Shown in pieces: positions 1 to 8,127 of a DNA stretch of 57,582 nucleotides; the stretch's first letter is position 1; the number at the start of each line of letters is the position of its first letter. Source of the DNA: Candidatus Cloacimonadota bacterium (GTDB lineage: Bacteria > Cloacimonadota > Cloacimonadia > Cloacimonadales > WRIO01); the NCBI GenBank assembly GCA_009777575.1, contig WRLO01000012.1, positions 1 through 57,582 of the forward strand, in the 5' to 3' direction. The notes beneath the pieces are model-generated. The model saw nothing but the letters and a program-made list of their open reading frames with translations. It ran no database searches and had not been told where the DNA came from. Both the position numbers and the translations under genes were made by a program.

Positions 1-373
1 GGCAGCGACGGGGAAGGGGGTAGTGACGCGGAGATTGCTTCGGCAGGATAGCAAGAAGGGGCCTCGCAACGACGGGGAGGGGGGTAGTGACACGGAGATT
101 GCTTCGGGGGGAGATTCATGGAAGGGACCTCGCAACGACGGGGAGGGGGGTGTAGTGACACGGAGATTGCTTCGGAGGGATAGCAAGTAGGAACCTCGCA
201 ACGACGGGGAGGGGGGTGTAGTGACACGGAGATTGCTTCGGAGGGATAGCAAGTAGGAACCTCGCAACGACGGGAGGGGGGGAGTGACACGGAGATTGCT
301 TCGGAAGGATAGCAAGTAGGGACCTCGCAACGACGGGAGGGGGGGGAGATTCAAGGAAGGGTCCTCGCAACGA
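1..373. repeat. Tandem array of about six 62-66 bp G-rich units
   Basis: Each unit reads roughly CGCAACGACGGGGAGGGG, then GTGACACGGAGATTGCTTCG, then a variable GGATAGCAAGTAGGAACC stretch. The first unit is cut by the window edge and the last is shortened before the sequence falls into AT-rich DNA near 373. The same core recurs at 9280-9622 with a different spacer and as one decayed unit near 42178-42215, so it is a dispersed family. Open frames through the array translate only to repeats and have no gene-like start. Confidence 0.9.
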
Positions 374-456
374 TTTTTCTATCAAGCCATAATTCCTAAA
401 CGGAAAAAAATGAAAAAACATCAAATATAGTGAATAACAGCAATTATAAATATGTG

Positions 457-486
457 TTGACAAAAACAATATAAAAAAAATTATGT
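457..486 (+). promoter_or_regulatory. Candidate promoter for the sigma-factor operon (TTGACA-N18-TTATGT)
   Basis: TTGACA at 457-462 and TTATGT at 481-486 are separated by exactly 18 bases, the layout shared by 13 other units in this window. It lies about 100 bases before the chosen start of the first gene. The surrounding 100 bases are nearly duplicated at 17575-17670. Confidence 0.55.
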
Positions 487-588
487 CTCAAAAGAAATGT
501 TTATCATATTTTTTAGTTAAAAATAATGGTAATTCATAAAAAAGAGAGAACTTTATTGATAGATATTATGGATAAGGAGTTGAGTTTA

Positions 589-2223
589 ATGGAAAAAGAA
601 AAAGCCGACAAAATCATAACAGACTATATGAAAAAAATCTATGGTTTTGCCTTATCGAAAACAATGGACATCGATCAGGCAGAAGATCTCACTTCCAAGA
701 TAATATTTGAAGTATATACATCGCTATTGAAAGTAGAACAAGTATACAATGTAAATAGTTATATCTACCGAATATCAAACAATGTATTTGCTTCATTTCT
801 CAATGAGATATATAGTTCAGAACAGCATTTAGCCCATTTTAATCATACTCCAATTTATGAAGAAGAAAACAAGGATGAAATCTATGCTCGATTGCGTGGT
901 GAAATAGCTTATCTAAGCAAACATCAAAGAGAAATTGTAGTAATGCATTATTTTCAAAAGCTCAGATTAACAGAAATAGCAAAGAGACTCAATCTATCTC
1001 AGGGAACGGTTCGTTGGCATCTTTTTGAAGCCAGAAATCAAATCAAAGATAATATAAAAAATAAAGACAATCTACTAAGGTCAAATGTCGAATCAACAGA
1101 AAAACAAAAAAAGATTTTTACCAACATGAAGCAATTTGGTCAGTTAAGCATACACGGGATAGATATGGAGTTCTTTTTTTCCAACACAATCTCGCAGAAT
1201 ATTGCATATTCTGCATATCATATAGGTAAATCATCAATAGAAATAGCGAAGGAACTAAGTGTCCCCGTTGCATTTGTAGAAGATGAAATACATCATCTAG
1301 TAGAAAATGGCTTTATGGAAAAAATGCCAAATAACAAATATCAGACTAATATCTATATAAACGAAATAAATTTAGAACAAGAAGAAAAAATAAAAACAGT
1401 ATTACTCAAATATGTTAAAATTATTTCAGATAAATACATACCATTGCTTTTAGATAGATTTAAAAATTATAGATCGATAAAAAATACAAATATATACTCT
1501 CCTCACAATGATTTCAATTTTTTGATGTGGTCAATAATAACATATTCATGTTGGAAGATGTTTTATATAGAAGATATATCGAAAGACCTTTCGGAATTTA
1601 TGGTAAAACAAAAAAAAGGAGGTAAAAACATAGCAATAGCATCAGTAAGTAATAACATGAATGCGAGCAACAAGAGTTACCAAAGTAGTATTGATATAAT
1701 GCTTGGGATGAGTTACCATCAAATAAAAGTTTGGCAGTTTTTCTCCGATTTAGACGATAGAAAATACCAGAATATAGACAGTATTTTTTCCTCTATAGAC
1801 ATACTTAATGATCTTATCAATAATCAAATAATTAATGAACCAGCAAATGTAAATAAATTGTTAAAACTATTGGATAGAGATTATATAGTCCCAAAGAAAA
1901 ATAGGGTTCAGAACAATGGATCTAGCGAATATGTAAATAATATAGTTACTACCAATTCTGAAGAAAAACTGAAAGAATTGTTTCCAGCAGTACCAAAAGA
2001 AATGATAAGTATAAGCAAAGAGCTTGATGCTGAAATATTTAAGATAAATAAAAAGTATAAACCTCAACATAAACAAGATTTATGCAGAGTTATGTGTAAA
2101 AATGTATTTTCTAGTGGACAATTTAGGGTTCATATCATGGAACATTTGCTAAAAACAGGTATACTAAAACCTTTAAAAAAGTATCAAAGAAAGACAGTGA
2201 ATATGATAATATTCACAAATTAG
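589..2223 (+). CDS. Sigma-70 family RNA polymerase sigma factor with a long C-terminal regulatory extension
   Basis: The first 155 residues look like an ECF/group-3-type sigma factor: a region-2-like helical part (residues 1-75) and a clear region 4 (about 100-155) with the HTH segment LTEIAKRLNLSQGTVRWH. About 390 further residues follow, beginning with a winged-helix-like segment (about 200-245, SIEIAKELSVP) and ending in a conserved block starting HKQDLC (about 493). The next gene repeats this whole extension without the sigma part. I chose ATG 589 because AAGGAG ends nine bases before it; an in-frame ATG at 526 has no such site. It opens an operon with short gaps to the genes downstream. 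The extension is probably a signal-responsive control domain. The sigma assignment is strong; target genes are unknown. Confidence 0.85.
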   Translation: MEKEKADKIITDYMKKIYGFALSKTMDIDQAEDLTSKIIFEVYTSLLKVEQVYNVNSYIYRISNNVFASFLNEIYSSEQHLAHFNHTPIYEEENKDEIYARLRGEIAYLSKHQREIVVMHYFQKLRLTEIAKRLNLSQGTVRWHLFEARNQIKDNIKNKDNLLRSNVESTEKQKKIFTNMKQFGQLSIHGIDMEFFFSNTISQNIAYSAYHIGKSSIEIAKELSVPVAFVEDEIHHLVENGFMEKMPNNKYQTNIYINEINLEQEEKIKTVLLKYVKIISDKYIPLLLDRFKNYRSIKNTNIYSPHNDFNFLMWSIITYSCWKMFYIEDISKDLSEFMVKQKKGGKNIAIASVSNNMNASNKSYQSSIDIMLGMSYHQIKVWQFFSDLDDRKYQNIDSIFSSIDILNDLINNQIINEPANVNKLLKLLDRDYIVPKKNRVQNNGSSEYVNNIVTTNSEEKLKELFPAVPKEMISISKELDAEIFKINKKYKPQHKQDLCRVMCKNVFSSGQFRVHIMEHLLKTGILKPLKKYQRKTVNMIIFTN

Positions 2224-2231
2224 GTATTAAC

Positions 2232-3428
2232 ATGTCTGAAAAAGGTCTATTAGCGATAAATCCTATAAAATTTGTAAATATGTATTATACTGGTTTTATG
2301 GGTAAAGATAGACTTAAAATAGATTACAAATTAACCAAATTACTGACACAGAATGTGCTTTACTCGGCATATCACAATGTTAAAAGTATATCCGAAATAG
2401 CAGATTCAATAGGTGTGAATATTAATTTAATAAGAGAAGAAATAGAATATCTTGAAGATAACGGTTTTATGGAAAAAGTAGCAGATGAAAAATATCAAAC
2501 AAACATTTTTATATCAGATTTTTCAAAAGAAGTTTGTGAAAAAAGACATAGTATTTATTCTAAATATGCTACAATAATATGCGACACATATATACCAATG
2601 ATCATAAAAGAAGCATGGAATATATTTCAGAATGCGGTTAAAGATAGTATTGAGAAAAATCATGAACCATGCATTATAACTCCACAGAAAGATTTAAATG
2701 TTCTTTTATGGTCAGTCATAACCTTTGCTTTATGTAAAAAATTTCAAAATCCTGAATACAATGAAAGCATAATAAAGCATTTCGTGAAAAGATGTGATGA
2801 TAGTGAAAATATTTACTTTGCTTCAATAAAAAATGATTATGATTTAAGCTATGATGAAGCACAATACGAATCAAATGGTGAAATGGATATTGCCTTTGGG
2901 CCAGATGATGTATACAATTTATCTGTATGGCTTTATAATACAAATTTTGATTCCAGAAAAGAAAATTTCGGTCAGATTTTGTTACATAAATACTCTTTTC
3001 TCTATGACTATATAACTGGTAGAGTTTTATACAACAATGACAATCATGATAGATTTGATGAGCTATTAACTTCAGGTTTATTGTTGTCGCAGAAGCCTGA
3101 CAATTCTACACAAAATACACCTCTCTTTAATTTAAATACAATAGTATCAACTATTTCTAAAGATGATTTTCTGGCTATTTTACCAAATGTTCCAGATGAA
3201 ATATTGGGCTTGAATAAAAAATTAAGTGAGGAAATTTATGAAATTAGCAAGTCTCAGTATCCCTCACATAAGCAAGATTTATGTTATGAAATATGTAGAA
3301 ATTGTATAGAGAGCAATGATATTAAAACAAGAATCTTAGGTAGTCTTCTTACGAATGGTATTTTAAAACCACTAAATGACATACAAAAAAAAACAGTAAA
3401 TACGATAATGTTTTGTGAAAATCTATAA
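2232..3428 (+). CDS. Sigma-less paralogue of the upstream sigma factor's C-terminal domain
   Basis: The 398-residue protein aligns along its length with the C-terminal extension of the preceding sigma factor. Shared blocks are the winged-helix-like segment (residues 35-83, with NGFMEK and KYQTNIFI) and the terminal block (HKQDLC near 345, then NGILKPL and a KTVN segment at the end). No sigma region 2 or 4 is present. It starts eight bases after the upstream stop, so the pair probably arose by tandem duplication of the regulatory domain. It could modulate its neighbour by competing for a ligand, for DNA or for the sigma factor itself; that is inference. No enzyme motif, signal peptide or membrane segment is visible. 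Confidence 0.7.
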   Translation: MSEKGLLAINPIKFVNMYYTGFMGKDRLKIDYKLTKLLTQNVLYSAYHNVKSISEIADSIGVNINLIREEIEYLEDNGFMEKVADEKYQTNIFISDFSKEVCEKRHSIYSKYATIICDTYIPMIIKEAWNIFQNAVKDSIEKNHEPCIITPQKDLNVLLWSVITFALCKKFQNPEYNESIIKHFVKRCDDSENIYFASIKNDYDLSYDEAQYESNGEMDIAFGPDDVYNLSVWLYNTNFDSRKENFGQILLHKYSFLYDYITGRVLYNNDNHDRFDELLTSGLLLSQKPDNSTQNTPLFNLNTIVSTISKDDFLAILPNVPDEILGLNKKLSEEIYEISKSQYPSHKQDLCYEICRNCIESNDIKTRILGSLLTNGILKPLNDIQKKTVNTIMFCENL

Positions 3429-3443
3429 TATGAGAAAGAATTT

Positions 3444-3995
3444 ATGATAGAAAAATATATAGAATTACCATTTACTAATGAGATGATTTTATCTCTGAGA
3501 GTGGGAGAAAAACTATTTTTAAGTGGTAAATTGTTAACAGCTCGTGATGCTGCACATAAAAGAATGTCGGACTATTTAAAAGCTGGAGACACTTTGCCTT
3601 TTGAGATTGATAAAAATTGTCTTTATTATTGTGGACCTACTCCAGCCAAGGAAGGTTTTCCTATCGGAGCTTGTGGGCCTACCACATCAAGTAGAATGGA
3701 TAGTTACACAGATATATTATTTCAAAATGGGTTGAGGTGCATGATAGGCAAAGGTAATAGAAGCATAGAAGTGATAGAATTGATAAAACAGCACAAAGGG
3801 ATCTATCTTGTTGCTATAGGTGGAGCTGGTGCTTTGTATGGTAAAACAGTATTAAAAAGCCGTTGTATAGCTTGGGAAGACTTGGGAACAGAAGCAATCT
3901 ATGAACTTGAAGTAAAAGATTTTCCTTGTTATGTAGGGATTGATGTTGAGGGGAATAACATATATAAAGCAATAATAAATCAGGATAAAATATGA
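3444..3995 (+). CDS. Fe-S class I fumarate/tartrate hydratase, beta subunit
   Basis: The 183-residue protein has the length and sequence of the separate beta subunit (C-terminal half) of class I fumarase/L-tartrate dehydratase. The family signature GPTPAKEGFPIGACGPTT lies at about residues 63-80, followed by SRMDSY, GKGN and a GGAGALYG segment. These enzymes interconvert fumarate and malate (or tartrate and oxaloacetate) and need an alpha subunit that binds the [4Fe-4S] cluster. No alpha subunit is present in this window, so it must be encoded elsewhere or the protein acts differently. The gene overlaps the following lplA by ATGA, implying translational coupling. Substrate cannot be decided from this subunit. 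Confidence 0.88.
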   Translation: MIEKYIELPFTNEMILSLRVGEKLFLSGKLLTARDAAHKRMSDYLKAGDTLPFEIDKNCLYYCGPTPAKEGFPIGACGPTTSSRMDSYTDILFQNGLRCMIGKGNRSIEVIELIKQHKGIYLVAIGGAGALYGKTVLKSRCIAWEDLGTEAIYELEVKDFPCYVGIDVEGNNIYKAIINQDKI

Positions 3996-4990
3996 AAATC
4001 ATAAATAGTCAAACCTTTAATGCATATTTTAATATAGCTGCTGAAGAGTATTTATTGGACAATTTTGATAGTGATATTTTTTATCTTTATCAAAATTCGC
4101 CTTCTATCATAGTGGGAAGAAAGCAAAATACTTTGGCAGAAATAAATCTAGATTATGTAAAAGAGCATAATATACCGGTAGTTCGGCGAATGTCTGGTGG
4201 TGGCGCTGTCTTTCATGATATTGGGAATCTCAATTTTTGCTTTATCATAAGGAATTATTCTGATATGCCAGAAGATTCTTTTGATAAAACAGGATTTGAA
4301 AAATATACAAAACCCATCATAGAAGTATTACAAGATTTAGGAGTGAATGCCAAACTTGAGGGTCGAAATGATTTGACTATAGAAGGTAAAAAATTCTCTG
4401 GAAATGCAAAATATATCAGAAATAATGACTTATTACAGCATGGCACAATACTATATATGTCCAATTTAAAAGATATATCAAATGCATTAAATGTAAATCC
4501 TGCAAAATTTAATGATAAAGCTGTAAAATCTGTCCAAGCCAGAGTTACCAATGTTTCCTCACATTTACCAATCTACATGAGTATCACGGATTTTACATCA
4601 ATATTGATTGAACATATCTGTCTTCAGTATCCAGATTCACAACTCTATGAAATGACAGATAAAGATAAAATAGCTATTAATAAGCTCATAGAACGAAAAT
4701 ATGGAACATGGGAATGGAATCAAGGACGAACTAGGGAGTATACATACACAAATTCTATTCAGACCAAAGGTGGAAATCTACAGGTATCTATGATAGTAAA
4801 AAATGGATATATAGAGGAATTAACCTTTTTTGGGGATTTTTTTAGTGCACAGGATTTGGATGCTTTTGAAAGAAAATTTCAAAATATACCTCATAGTTAT
4901 GATGATATATTTACTCTGCTGGCAAAATATCCTGCTGAAGAATATTTTTACAATATATCGAGTAACGAATTGTTAAAAATTATGTTTTGA
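3992..4990 (+). CDS. lplA: Lipoate-protein ligase A family protein
   Basis: The 332-residue protein carries the biotin/lipoate ligase fold: VRRMSGGGAVFHD (about residues 65-77) forms the lipoate/AMP loop, and KKFSGNAKY (about 131) contains the conserved lysine. The C-terminal 90 residues resemble the LplA accessory domain (WEWNQGRT near 247). LplA activates free lipoate with ATP and attaches it to E2 or GcvH proteins in the cytoplasm. The start overlaps the fumarase-beta stop by four bases. No lipoylated enzyme is encoded in the window, so its partners lie elsewhere. Bipartite LplA versus another cofactor ligase of the family cannot be fully excluded. Confidence 0.88.
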   Translation: MKIINSQTFNAYFNIAAEEYLLDNFDSDIFYLYQNSPSIIVGRKQNTLAEINLDYVKEHNIPVVRRMSGGGAVFHDIGNLNFCFIIRNYSDMPEDSFDKTGFEKYTKPIIEVLQDLGVNAKLEGRNDLTIEGKKFSGNAKYIRNNDLLQHGTILYMSNLKDISNALNVNPAKFNDKAVKSVQARVTNVSSHLPIYMSITDFTSILIEHICLQYPDSQLYEMTDKDKIAINKLIERKYGTWEWNQGRTREYTYTNSIQTKGGNLQVSMIVKNGYIEELTFFGDFFSAQDLDAFERKFQNIPHSYDDIFTLLAKYPAEEYFYNISSNELLKIMF

Positions 4991-4999
4991 TAAAATATT

Positions 5000-6181
5000 A
5001 TGATATATCCAGATTATAAAAAAGGAAGTTTAGTAAATTTAATAAGCTCAATACTGAGCTATTATGATATGAATACAGCTTATTCTCCACTTGAAAATTT
5101 TTCAATATGTGACCATAAGAAACTCGTATTTATAGTTGTTGACGGATTGGGTATGAGTTTTTTAGAGACTCATGGAAGGGATTCATTGATTTTCAAGAAT
5201 TTAGAAAGAGAAATCACTTCTGTTTTTCCTACAACTACCTCGTCTGCTTTGACTGCACTATTGAGTGGTTTAGCCCCTTTACAACATGGATTAACAGGTT
5301 GGTTCATGTATTTTCGAGAATTGGCTACAGCTGGAATTTCTCTGCCTTTTAAGGCTCGCTTTACAGAAAAAGTTTTCGCTGATGAGGGTGTTGATATACA
5401 AGATATATATAATTTTGAGACCTTTTTTCAAAAATGGGAGAGATTGGATAATCAACAAAAATTTAATAAAAAAGGTCTATTTGCTATCACACCACAAACA
5501 ACTATTAATTCTGCTTTTTCAAGATTTTGTTATGGAACAACACCGAAAAAAGGGTATAATAACATAGAAGAGTCTTTTACCTTGATAAAAAAAAAGATAT
5601 TTGATGCTCCAGAACATGAGATGATAGTTGCTTATCTACCGCAATTTGATGATTTAGCACATATTTTTGGGATAAATTCTCACGAATGTATAGATTTTTT
5701 AAAAAAACTTGATGCCTTATTTGATGATTTGTTTAAATATGCTCAAGATACAGAAACTTTGTTTATCGTCACAGCCGATCATGGTTTGATTGACACTACT
5801 AAGGATACTGTTCTGCATATTTCTGATTATCCGGATATACAAGATTGTATGATATTGCCACTTTGCGGAGAGCCTCGAACACCATTTTGTTATGTCAGAC
5901 CAGCAAAATTAAAATATTTTATCAAAGCAGTAGAAGAGCAATTGGGCGAGTATTGTGATAGATTTACAATGAATGATATATTGGAAAGGTCTTTACTTGG
6001 TATAGGTGAAATAAATCCTAAAATCTACGATAGGCTGGGGGACGAAATCTTAATAATGAAAGATAATTATGTGATGATAGATAATGTTTATGAAGAAAAA
6101 TATAAAGAAATGATAGGTTTTCATGGAGGTATGAGCAGGGCGGAAATGATGGTTCCTCTGATTTGTTACTCTTGTTTGTAA
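5000..6181 (+). CDS. Alkaline-phosphatase superfamily (nucleotide pyrophosphatase/phosphodiesterase-type) protein
   Basis: The protein is 393 residues long. VFIVVDGLG (about 43-51) gives the first metal-binding aspartate, and FPTTTSSALTALLSG (about 75-89) holds the Thr/Ser nucleophile region. YLPQFDDLAHIFG (about 211) and VTADHGLID (about 257) supply further metal ligands, and HGG near the C-terminus supplies the last histidine. This is the type I phosphodiesterase/nucleotide pyrophosphatase pattern. No signal peptide is visible, so it is probably cytoplasmic. It closes the operon, nine bases after lplA. Substrate is unknown; phosphonate, nucleotide or phosphosugar hydrolysis are all possible. 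Confidence 0.8.
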   Translation: MIYPDYKKGSLVNLISSILSYYDMNTAYSPLENFSICDHKKLVFIVVDGLGMSFLETHGRDSLIFKNLEREITSVFPTTTSSALTALLSGLAPLQHGLTGWFMYFRELATAGISLPFKARFTEKVFADEGVDIQDIYNFETFFQKWERLDNQQKFNKKGLFAITPQTTINSAFSRFCYGTTPKKGYNNIEESFTLIKKKIFDAPEHEMIVAYLPQFDDLAHIFGINSHECIDFLKKLDALFDDLFKYAQDTETLFIVTADHGLIDTTKDTVLHISDYPDIQDCMILPLCGEPRTPFCYVRPAKLKYFIKAVEEQLGEYCDRFTMNDILERSLLGIGEINPKIYDRLGDEILIMKDNYVMIDNVYEEKYKEMIGFHGGMSRAEMMVPLICYSCL

Positions 6182-6278
6182 CTTCTTTTTAACACAGAGA
6201 AGAAGGGAGTGTTTTGAAGTTACCGCCACGGTGAAGCGAAGCGGAGTAGCCTGTCATCTCCGATTGGCTTAATGTAGG

Positions 6279-6438
6279 AAATCGGAGATTTCTGCTACGG
6301 ATTTTGAAATCGGAGATTTCTGCTACGGATTTTGAAATCGGAGATTTCTGCTACGGATTTTGAAATCGGAGATTTCTGCTACGGATTTTGAAATCGGAGA
6401 TTTCTGCTACGGATTTTGAAATCGGAGATTTCTGCTAC
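6279..6438. repeat. Six tandem copies of a 28-bp unit with a 20-bp hairpin core
   Basis: The core AAATCGGAGATTTCTGCTAC is repeated six times with the 8-base spacer GGATTTTG between copies (starts 6279, 6307, 6335, 6363, 6391, 6419). AAATC-GGA-GATTT inside each core is a small perfect hairpin. The same core with another spacer forms an array at 17345-17498, and a single variant lies at 42575-42594. Identical spacers and lack of cas genes rule out CRISPR. The rest of 6182-6499 is non-coding and includes a TTTTTAACACAGAG motif at 6187 also found at 7241 and, as TTTTTAACCACAGAG, at 7330. Confidence 0.92.
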
Positions 6439-6499
6439 AGCATAATTCGAAAAGCTCTTTTTCAAAAAAAATTTTGCCGCTACGCTGCTAGATTTTAGA

Positions 6500-7165
6500 T
6501 TACAGACTTAGCCATAAAGCTGGACGAACTCCGCCAAAGAAGCTGTAGACATGGTTGCCAGTTAGGTTGATGTAACCATCGTAATGCACATTACTAGCTA
6601 AATAAGTCATGAGACCAGGCGAACGCAAACTCCACCAAACAACCGATCCATTAAAAGTCGCAATTCGATTGTTATTGTATTCGTCATTAATCCAAGGAAC
6701 CCCAGATGGTCTATTTGCCAGCTGTTCACTATCCCCAAAATACTTCACCACTTCGGCAATGCTCAAAAGAAATATCATGTCTAGGGTATTTGTACCACCA
6801 TTTGTGTCATGCCACTGATTGTTTTCATTGACATTGGTCACTTGGACTATCCTATTTCTGTCAGCATTGCTAAAAGCACTCGAATTGTAAAATTCTCCAT
6901 TGAGATAATCACGAAGGCTACAATCAGCCCAAGTGATAGCCCCCATTTCATGATGATATAGCCTAAATTCAAGTATATTCTCACTCACCACCAATGCTTT
7001 ACCAGATTGTATATCCAATACTCGCCATTTATATGTCCCAAACTGGATGATGTCGCCGACCTTAATATTGTCTGGCTCTGTAGTTTTTTTGTCACTACAA
7101 GAGCCAAAAGACAGCATAATAAAGACTGTCAACAAAATAAGAAAGAGTTTGTTTTTTATTTTCAT
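6500..7165 (-). CDS. DUF6273-type lipoprotein
   Basis: The 221-residue protein begins with a lipoprotein signal: lysine-rich start, hydrophobic run and lipobox-like LSFGSC near residue 23. The remainder matches the DUF6273 pattern: VGDIIQFGTYKWRVLDI near the start, WADCSLRDYLNGEFY in the middle, WWSLRSPG about residue 178 and GVRPALWLSL at the end. DUF6273 proteins are exported proteins of unknown function with a fold related to formylglycine-enzyme/C-type-lectin-like domains. The translation start has TGGAG upstream and a promoter-like element at 7190-7219. It stands alone between repeat arrays. Confidence 0.8.
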   Translation of the reverse strand: MKIKNKLFLILLTVFIMLSFGSCSDKKTTEPDNIKVGDIIQFGTYKWRVLDIQSGKALVVSENILEFRLYHHEMGAITWADCSLRDYLNGEFYNSSAFSNADRNRIVQVTNVNENNQWHDTNGGTNTLDMIFLLSIAEVVKYFGDSEQLANRPSGVPWINDEYNNNRIATFNGSVVWWSLRSPGLMTYLASNVHYDGYINLTGNHVYSFFGGVRPALWLSL

Positions 7166-7189
7166 ATATACTCCATATTTTTTATGTGT

Positions 7190-7219
7190 CGAATAAAAAA
7201 AGAAAGTGTATTTGTCAAG
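7190..7219 (-). promoter_or_regulatory. Candidate promoter for the DUF6273 lipoprotein (TTGACA-N18-ATTCGA)
   Basis: Reading leftward, TTGACA occupies 7219-7214 and an 18-base spacer leads to ATTCGA at 7195-7190, about 25 bases before the start codon. The downstream hexamer is a weaker match to the window's recurring -10-like element, but spacing is exact. Confidence 0.45.
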
Positions 7220-7371
7220 TCTTTTTTCAAAATCAGGTATTTTTTAACACAGAGATTTTGAGAGAAGACACAGAGGGGATTGAGTTACAAGTAGAATCAA
7301 CCGAAGATAAGAAAGTAAATTGTCATAAGTTTTTAACCACAGAGGATACAGAGTGAGCTGACATAAGTTTT

Positions 7372-7389
7372 GACAGAATATATTCTGTC
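7372..7389. repeat. Perfect 18-bp palindrome downstream of vapC
   Basis: GACAGAATATATTCTGTC is fully self-complementary. It lies 13 bases beyond the vapC stop codon. No T-run follows in the direction of vapC transcription, so it is not a typical intrinsic terminator; a protein binding site or a mere chance palindrome are alternatives. Confidence 0.5.
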
Positions 7390-7402
7390 GCAACAAGCAT
7401 GC

Positions 7403-7786
7403 TCACCAAATCCAGTCAACATCATATTGATGAATATCTTTATCTGAGGTGATGAGAACAAGGTTTTCAGACTTTGCAGAAGCTACAAGCAATCTATCAA
7501 AAGGGTCTTTGTGGAAAGATATTTGAGTTAGATAGACATTTAAGTGTTTTTGTTTTATAGGTAACATCACAAAATTTCTATTTTTAGCAAGTTTAAATAA
7601 GTCATCTAAACTGATACCAATATTTAGTTTATCGATTTTAAGTTTTATTGTTATTTCAAAAAATGAGACAATACTAATAAATTTAGTTTTTTCAGGGTCA
7701 CTGATTATATCTACTACATTTTTTGACAAAGATTCAAACTCTGTAAAACACCATATCAAAGTGTGAGTATCAAGTAGATATTTCAT
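7403..7786 (-). CDS. vapC: PIN-domain toxin, VapC-like
   Basis: The 127-residue protein has a PIN ribonuclease fold: MKYLLDTHTLIW gives the first catalytic aspartate, FFEITIK a conserved glutamate, and DPFDRLLVASA (about 93-103) and ITSDKDIHQY (about 110-119) the remaining acidic site. VapC toxins cleave RNA, often tRNA or rRNA. I chose ATG 7786 because it overlaps the antitoxin stop as ATGA and has AAGGAA eight bases upstream; the longer frame from 7807 starts inside the antitoxin gene. Coupled translation behind the antitoxin is the usual toxin-antitoxin layout. Confidence 0.9.
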   Translation of the reverse strand: MKYLLDTHTLIWCFTEFESLSKNVVDIISDPEKTKFISIVSFFEITIKLKIDKLNIGISLDDLFKLAKNRNFVMLPIKQKHLNVYLTQISFHKDPFDRLLVASAKSENLVLITSDKDIHQYDVDWIW

Positions 7787-8127
7787 TCCATGTATTCCTT
7801 CATACAATCAAGCGGGTCATCAAAATCATCAGCCATCCAAACCATCCCTTTTAAAATGCCGAGAGCTTCGGAAGTAGGTCCTTTTGTATGTATGATTTTT
7901 AGCCTTCTTTCCCTCTCTTCTTTTGGTAAATCATTTAGAGTCATAACCTTTTTTGTTTCTGGTTGGTGTTCTTTTTTTAATTCTGCAATGATTTGGGTTT
8001 CGTCGCTCTGGACAATCTTATTTAAATAGTCTACAATGGCGTCTTGTAGATTAATACCTATTCCATTTAATACGGCAGATGCTCTTGATTCTAAATCAGC
8101 ATCTATGAAAAAAGCTTTAGTGGTCAT
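7783..8127 (-). CDS. vapB: Antitoxin of the VapBC pair, RelB/DinJ-like N-terminus with DUF2281-like tail
   Basis: The 114-residue protein has two parts. Residues 5-37 (FIDADLESRASAVLNGIGIN then LQDAIVDYLNKIV) look like the ribbon-helix-helix DNA-binding segment of RelB/DinJ antitoxins. The C-terminus (about 91-114, GILKGMVWMADDFDDP) resembles the DUF2281 tail commonly found on antitoxins of PIN toxins, which would block the toxin active site. The gene ends in ATGA overlapping vapC and begins inside the end of a 42-residue ORF. The mixed architecture suggests domain swapping between antitoxin families. Autoregulation is likely but no operator was identified. Confidence 0.82.
   Translation of the reverse strand: MTTKAFFIDADLESRASAVLNGIGINLQDAIVDYLNKIVQSDETQIIAELKKEHQPETKKVMTLNDLPKEERERRLKIIHTKGPTSEALGILKGMVWMADDFDDPLDCMKEYME

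Noticed and set aside
1..373. G-quadruplex-forming array
   Set aside because: Each unit has one or two G-runs (GGGGAGGGGGG), but folding cannot be judged by eye; kept only as a repeat feature.
116..469. Leftward 117-codon frame in the first repeat array
   Set aside because: Consists of translated repeat units; start lies in AT-rich promoter DNA with no ribosome site.
526..588. Sigma factor start at ATG 526
   Set aside because: No ribosome site; AAGGAG is correctly placed for ATG 589.
6279..6438. CRISPR-like regular array (20-bp repeat, 8-bp spacers)
   Set aside because: Spacers are identical and far too short, and no cas genes are present; it is a simple tandem repeat. The same holds for 17345-17498.
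7372..7389. SOS/LexA operator at the GACAGAATATATTCTGTC palindrome
   Set aside because: Half-site order is the reverse of CTGT-N8-ACAG and the site lies downstream of a gene.
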